From assembly GCF_000801105.2 (NCBI RefSeq), contig NC_079513.1, forward strand, positions 24,892,273 through 24,956,272: a DNA stretch of 64,000 nt, written 5' to 3'. The stretch is from Raphanus sativus (taxonomy: Eukaryota > Streptophyta > Magnoliopsida > Brassicales > Brassicaceae). A program made the translations under genes and the position numbers. A model generated the notes under the pieces. It searched no databases. It was not told the origin of the DNA and was given only the letters and a program-made list of their open reading frames with translations. Below, piece by piece: positions 58,270 through 64,000 of the stretch (position 1 is its first letter; every line of letters begins with the position of its first letter).

Positions 58270-60521
58270 CAGTTTCTTATTCCTTTCTGATAAATGGCAG
58301 TGCGCAAGGGAGTGTCATACCGTCACGGGGAATCCGACAGGGTGACCCTCTCTCTCCATATCTGTTCATTTTATGCTCAGAAGTACTTTCTGGATTGTGC
58401 TTAAACGCTCAGGAACAAGGAAAAATGCAAGGAATCAAGATCTCCCGAAACTCTCCTGCTCTCAACCATTTGCTCTTTGCCGATGATACGGTCTTCTTCT
58501 GCAAAAGTGACCACGCTTCTGTCTGTGAGCTAAACCGCATCCTACAAAGCTACGAGTCTATCTCGGGACAGAGTATCAATCTCCAAAAATCTGCAATCAC
58601 ATTCTCTGCAAAGACCCCGATTGAGACAAGAAGAAGAGTAAAAATGGCTCTTAACATCGAAGGTGAAGGCGGTATCGGGAAATATTTGGGTCTCCCCGAA
58701 CATTTCAACCGTAAGAAAAAGGATATTTTTGCAGGAATTGTTGATCGTATCAGGCAAAGATCCCATAGCTGGGCGACTAGGCATCTTAATGCTGCTGGCA
58801 AGCTAGTCCTGTTAAAGGCAATTCTCGCAGCTATGCCCTCATATGCCATGACGTGCTTCAAATTGCTTATATCGCTCTGCAAACAGATTCAGATGATACT
58901 TACCCGGTTCTGGTGGGACGCGAAACCGGACCTGCGGAAAATGGCTTGGGTCTCTTGGCAAAAGATGACGCTCCCTCAGCCATGCAGGTGGTTTAGGCTT
59001 CCGGGAAATAGAGCAGTTTAACGATGCTCTGCTGGCAAAATTGGCGTGGAGGATTATCAAATTCCCGCAATCACTTCTGGCTCAAACACTATTAGGGAGA
59101 TATTGTCATTTGACGCCGTTCCTTGAAGTACACGCACCAAACAATGCGTCACATGGCTGGAGAGGTATCCTAGCGGGGAGGGAAGTGCTACGAAAAGGAT
59201 TAGGCTGGGTGGTGGGCTCGGGGACAAGCATCAACGTCTGGTCAGATCCTTGGTTGTCAATCACTAAACCCCTCTCACCCTTTGGACCTCCGACAGAAAC
59301 AAACATGAGTATGATGGTCTCTGACCTCATTGATGCCCAAACCGCAGAATGGAACGTGGAAGCCATAAGACAACACTTACCTCAGTATGAGGTTGCAATA
59401 CGAGCCATACCTTTAAGCCAATTCTCTATGGAAGATGAACTAGTTTGGCTCCCTGATAAATCAGGTTCTTACACTACAAAAACTGGCTATGCCCTTTGCA
59501 AGATCAACGTGGAGAATACTGACCTCGCGTTCAACTGGAAAAAGCTAGTCTGGGGAGTTAAAACTTCACCGAAGCTCAAGCACTTTCTTTGGAAGATCAA
59601 GAATAAAGCTATTCCAGTGGGCGAAAACCTGCTCAGAAGAGGGATTGTTGTGGAAGGGAACTGTAAAAGATGTGGGATTCTAGAAACAGACAGACATCTG
59701 TTCGCTCAATGCCAGTTTGCCTCCCGAGTATGGGACCTGATCCCTGCTCTCCTTAAGCCAGAACCGAGCTCCATATCCACACCTGCTTCCTTACTCTCTG
59801 CTTGTAGTTGCATGATAAACCTCCCACCGACTGGTTTGAGTGCTACTGACCTTTTCCCGTGGGTCTTGTGGTACCTCTGGATTGCAAGAAATAAATTGCT
59901 TTTTGAAAATCTGGTTTTGACTGAACAGGAAGTGGCTACCCTAGCAATCAAAGAAGCGAGACTCTGGCAAGCAGCTCAACCTGTGCAAACAAAACCAACA
60001 CCAGCACCAGCCACAAACAGAGTCCCAGCCTTTAGTCAAGTACCACGTGTCTGTGGAAGTGTCACCCCGGTTCCTTGCTTTGTTGACGCTGCTTGGAATG
60101 CAACCACAAGAGGAGGAGGCTTCGGTTGCATATTCAAGGACCCATACAACAGCACCACATTTCACCGGAAGTCTGCAAATCGCTGCTTTGTCGGCTCTGC
60201 TTTCGTAGCAGAAGCTATAGCGATTAAAACTGCTCTCTTGGAAGCAGTCAGCATGGGACTACGAACGCTCACCATTTGGTCAGATTCACAGTCCCTAATC
60301 TCCACCATCAAGAACAAGAAGAACGCTATTGAGGCACAAGGTGTCCTATTTGATATTGAACATCTATGTTATTCCTTTCAGTCTGTTTCTTCCCATTATG
60401 TTCCAAGGCTAAACAATACTGAAGCTGATGCTTTAGCTAAATTAAGCCTGTCGAATCTCCTGTACTCTGTTTGAGTTAATTAAGTAATCTAATGAAGGTT
60501 TGTTCAAAAAAAAAAAAAAAA
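58270..60521 (+). mobile_element. 5'-truncated LINE nested in the Copia, 2252 bp
   Basis: Starts within the RT domain and ends in a ~16-nt poly(A) at 60506-60521. Reading: GIRQGDPLSPYLF, then FADDTVFF (catalytic FADD), GKYLGLPEHF, zf-RVT (CKRCGILETDRHLFAQC), then a C-terminal RNase H (PCFVDAAWNATTRGGGFGC, TIWSDSQSLIS, NTEADALAK). One frameshift near 59000 separates 58395-59021 from 59041-60474. Truncated, so inactive. Insertion produced the 319-bp flanking repeat. Confidence 0.93.
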
Positions 60522-60840
60522 GGCAAGTCTGAACAAAGAATTTCAGATGAAGGATTTAGGACCTGCGTCCAGAATCCTAGGCATGGAAATCATCAGAGAC
60601 AGAAAGAAGGGAACATTAAGGCTATCACAAGAACGGTATCTAAAACAAGTCCTCAAGACTTTCAATATGGAGGAAAGCAGAGCTGTTATCACGCCTAGTA
60701 ACTCACAGTTTAAGCTAAGAAGCCTAACTAAGGAGGAACTAATTACTGAGAGACGCCTTATGGATAATGTTCCTTATGCCAGTGCTGTAGGAAGCCTTAT
60801 GTACGCTATAATAGGTTCTAGACCTGATCTAGGATTCGCT
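60522..60840 (+). repeat. 319-bp direct repeat, right copy (LINE flank)
   Basis: Begins right after the LINE poly(A) with GGCAAGTCTG and continues seamlessly into the rest of the Copia RT/RNase H. Confidence 0.95.
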
Positions 60841-61431
60841 ATTGGTGTGGTGAGCCGGTTTATGGCAAATCCTGGAAGGGATCACTGGTCTGCGGTTAAG
60901 TGGATCCTAAGATACCTAAACGGAGCTACTGGAGTGTGTTTAAACTTCACAAAGTCAGAGACATTTGATATTGAAGGGTTCTCAGACTCAGATTACTCTA
61001 GTGACTTGGACAAGAGAAGATCTGTATCAGGGTATGTTTTTCGAGTTGGTGGAAACACAGTGAGTTGGAGATCGTGTCTACAACAGGTAGTGGCTCTATC
61101 AACTACGGAAGCAGAATACATGGCTCTAGCGGAAGCAACTAAGGAAGGTCTATGGCTTAGAGACATATGCGAAGAACTGGGGTTTAAGCTAAACGATTTT
61201 AAGCTAAACTGTGATTCCCAAAGTGCTATCTACCTAGCCAAAAGCAGTGCACATCATAACAGAACAAAACACATTGACAGGAAATATCACTTCATCAGAG
61301 ATATAATTGAGGCAGGGTCAATGAAAGTTCAAAAGGTGCATACGACTAACAATCCAGCAGACATGCTTACTAAGTGTTTACCTGGAAACAGTTTTGAGAA
61401 GTGCTTGGCACTTCTAAACTTCACAGCGTAA
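60547..61431 (+). pseudogene. Copia RT end and RNase H, 294 aa
   Basis: Begins in the duplicated RT segment (MKDLGPASRILGMEI), then RNase H with GFSDSDYSSDLDKRRSVSGY, LSTTEAEYMALAEA and the C-terminal HIDRKYHFIRD and NPADMLTK motifs typical of Copia. The frame is intact but cut off from the upstream polyprotein by the LINE. Confidence 0.9.
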
Positions 61432-62244
61432 GCAAGCCATAATGGTCCAGGGACTTCTCTAGTCGATTTGAGAGTCTCACAAAATGGACCTAAAACAGAT
61501 ATTGCAGAAGGTCAGTATCGGTAACAACATAAATGGAAATCGACAGAATGATGCAGTTTCAGATGGTAAAGTTTGAGATGGTTGTAGAATGGTCAAAATT
61601 CTAAGGAAAGAGGAAGGTTACTTAACACTGATGGTTCATCTTGCTGGAATCTGGTTTCTCCTTCAGCAACTGCAGATGCGAAAGGAAGGAGCAGGTCATA
61701 TACAGAAGTAGAACAGTCTCAGTTTCAGTCGGCAGAATCTGAATCCGAGGCAGTCAGAGTGTTGGAGATAACTGTGAGAGTCAAGACACTTCAGAGGTAG
61801 ATCTGAGAAATCTGTGGCAGTTATGTTGAGCATCCGGGTTGAAGCTTATATGAGAAGGAGACTAGTCGACAACTCTCCAAATCTGTAATGAGTTTCACAT
61901 TGAAGATGAGCATCATAGGAATCAGACAAAGTCAGTGACTAAGACATAAGTTACAGCAGTACTTACATAGAGTCAGCAAGCTATCGTGGTCAAGCGGAGC
62001 AGATGACTCAGCTCACAACGCATCACTGGGAGCTGTAATGGCGAGTCGTAGTCAAACCACGTCCTCGGTAAAGGAGACGAAGGAGACATCGATGAATAGA
62101 TCCACTTGAAGCTAAACGGTCATATCTAAAGGGGTTGAGCTGAATCAAGGAGGATCGGAAGAATCTCAAGGTCAATTGAGGATTGGGATGAGATGGATCG
62201 GCGATGGTGGCGATGGAAAGCTGAATAGAGACAAAGGTGGAGAT
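61432..62244 (+). other. Copia 3' untranslated region
   Basis: Non-coding stretch between the RNase H stop and the 3' LTR. A weak purine tract (AAAGGTGGAGAT) directly precedes the LTR and may be the polypurine tract. No frame of interest. Confidence 0.6.
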
Positions 62245-62809
62245 TGAAGGGATCAGTTGTCGCAATTCAGACATGAGGCCAAGACTGCAAAAGGGCTTCG
62301 CCTAATGGGCTACAATACATCTGTAAAGCCCATACGTTTACCAGTCAAGACATCAGCCCATCTCAGAAGCCCGACTTGCAAGTATATAAATAACCTGAAA
62401 CTTGAAGTGCAGGGTTAGGGTTTTTACGGCAAGTACCTAGCGATAACAACAATAGCAGGAGAGTGGCAGTGAAGATACTCAAGTGCTGATCAGGTTGTGT
62501 TGCTTGGTGATCACAGTGTCAGCTAGCGTTGGTAGTATCTCTTCTCAGGTTCCTGTTGAGAAGAAGAGATCAAGCGTTAGGTGTAGAGATACAATACAAG
62601 CTATTCCTATTGTAAACTCTTGTTACTTTGACATTAGTGGATCTTGAGAGCACAGTCTCTCCCCAGACGTACCGAAAGGGAACTGGGTTACCAAATTGTC
62701 TTGTGTTCTTTAACTACAAACAAACAAACGTATCAAGGTCACATTGATCAAGTATAACTTAGGTGATATAAGTTAAAAGCGAGGTTAAAGTGAATTGAAA
62801 TACCTCACA
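62245..62809 (+). repeat. Copia 3' LTR
   Basis: 565 bp, 99.1% identical to the 5' LTR; followed by the CACTG target duplicate. Confidence 0.93.
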
Positions 62810-64000
62810 CACTGGTTTTAAAGTCACAGAATCTTTGCCAGCTTCACTCTCATCGTTCACTAGTTTAGGAGTCATGTACACTTCAGGAGCTTCACCTCCC
62901 CAAGCTTCGTAAGATCCAACATCAGCTTTCTCAGAGGCCAGCCTCACGTTCCCATTGGATGAGCTAGTATTCGCTATAAATACCATTTGTGCCTTTGGCT
63001 CTACCTACAACAAAGACCAGAGGTGCTTAGAATAAAAAAGTTGCCAAAATAAATAAATAATCAAATAAGTCTCATTAGCTTTACTTGGTGAATAGTACGG
63101 AATCCAAAAGCCCCACTAACAGAGAGCTCCAGCTTTGATGCTGCTTTAGCAGATTCAAGCTGAAACTGACAATTTTACTCCGAATCAATACCAATATAAT
63201 AAGATAGCACTAGAAGTAGCCCAATAGCTTTCAACTATAAACATGTATAAGAAGTAGGCAAGGACATGATAACTTACCGACAGGGATCAATCCTTGCATA
63301 TATGTATTGCAATACAAAAGCTTCCAGATGGATGGTTGACGTTATGGATGAAACTTCCCCTTCCAGCAGCTTGTCATCCCAATAGCTTTCAACTTTCTCC
63401 AAGTCTCCAAAGTGGTCTAAAGCTTCAGCCATATAGACTTGCAACATATCAAACAAAGAAGAAGATCGCTCGTGTAGAACTCTTTGATGGATAAGTAAGA
63501 CTCTGACAATCCACCACGAAACACTCCTTAGTTCAAATGTTGAGTAGCGGTTGTCTCGAACAACAAATCTTTCAACTTGAACAGCAGCATTCTAGCAAAC
63601 ACTAAGTGCTGCAGGAAAAACGAAAAGATCAAAACGAAAAGATCAAAAGAGGGCTCATAATAATAATAATATATAGTAAGTAACCTGGAGATTAGAAAAC
63701 TTGCCGAGCAAGTCAGAGCCTGCAGACATGAGCTGAATCTTTGCCCAGTTCTCCCATTCACCAAGTTCCTTACTTTCTGATACTTTAAACGGCAACGAAC
63801 ACTTCACTGATCGATCTGTCGGCCTAACAAGTTGATTAAGACAAAACAAGAAAAAAAAAGACTGCTGTTCAAAAAGAAAAAAAAAAAGACAAAACAAAAA
63901 GACTCGTTGGAGTTTTGTAATAATCGACAAGTGATCAGTAAAGTTTTGAGTTTTGCAATAACTCGGCAGCTTACTTACCCGGTCAAATTGCAACGAGCGA
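62810..64000 (-). pseudogene. TTC27-like TPR protein, 5' part (continues beyond window)
   Basis: Minus-strand exons: 63979-64000 (partial), 63685-63823 (SLPFKVSESKELGEWENWAK), 63278-63608 (LVFARMLLFKLKDLLFETTA; ERSSSLFDMLQVYMAEALDH), 63085-63165 (LELSVSGAFGFRTIHQ) and 62810-63004 (VEPKAQMVFIANTSSSNGNV ... DSVTLKP, cut by the Copia). Frames and splice borders are intact in this half. The interrupted exon continues at 54574-54645 once the element and one CACTG are removed. A readthrough product would end in LTR sequence shortly after KPV, so only an N-terminal fragment could be made. Confidence 0.75.

Larger units (their letters stand above)
54646..62809 (+). mobile_element. Ty1/Copia LTR retrotransposon inserted in an exon; nested LINE inside
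   Basis: LTRs 54646-55210 and 62245-62809 (565 bp each, five substitutions) run TG...CA. The 5-bp target duplication CACTG is at 54641-54645 and 62810-62814. Primer-binding site TGGTATCAGAGC (tRNA-Met) is at 55213-55224. Domain order Gag, protease, integrase, RT, RNase H is that of Copia. Without the LINE and its 319-bp duplication the element would be ~5.6 kb. Several frame breaks make it defective. It lies opposite to the host gene and interrupts a coding exon. Confidence 0.95.

Overview
The window is nuclear DNA of a Brassicaceae plant, most likely Brassica or a close relative. The evidence is intron-rich genes with GT-AG borders, AT-rich spacers, nested plant transposons, and genes whose order matches Arabidopsis chromosome 5. 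Gene identities come from recognising protein families and Arabidopsis gene order from memory; no database was searched.

Layout. 1-18 kb follows the order I recall for At5g19990/20000 to At5g20060: the 3' end of RPT6 (26S proteasome ATPase), a Ran GTPase, an Agenet/Tudor-like protein, tRNA isopentenyltransferase IPT9, a small membrane protein, a non-RD receptor-like kinase and an acyl-protein thioesterase-like hydrolase. A 5'-truncated LINE and a SINE sit between genes. A 100-N scaffold gap lies at 18768-18867. 19.4-31.4 kb is a tandem array of four units of a small secreted cysteine-rich (ECA1/prolamin-like) gene: two intact copies, one split by a 5.3-kb LTR element, and one frameshifted. 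31.4-53 kb follows the At5g17330 to At5g17300 order: two tandem glutamate decarboxylases (minus strand), UGPase and the clock/auxin MYB RVE1. 53.3-64 kb is a TTC27-like TPR gene (minus strand). It is broken by missing TPR exons and by a Copia retrotransposon inserted in an exon; that Copia is itself split by a LINE.

Notable observations. (1) The retroelement at 23337-28664 is non-autonomous and carries a single 946-aa Gag-like ORF. This ORF reads through the polypurine tract, and its last ~290 codons lie in the LTR, just upstream of the LTR TATA box. (2) Each duplicated ECA1-like unit ends with the last six codons and stop of the neighbouring GAD gene at the same 8-bp microhomology junction, which gives the duplication mechanism. 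(3) GAD copy 2 has lost the Trp-containing calmodulin-binding tail that copy 1 keeps. (4) The LINE inside the Copia is flanked by a 319-bp direct repeat, far longer than a normal LINE target-site duplication. (5) A complete 1138-bp Helitron sits in intron 2 of GAD copy 1 and is absent from copy 2.

The host genes are housekeeping or regulatory genes without a shared pathway. The interest lies in how duplication and mobile elements have reshaped the stretch between the two syntenic blocks.
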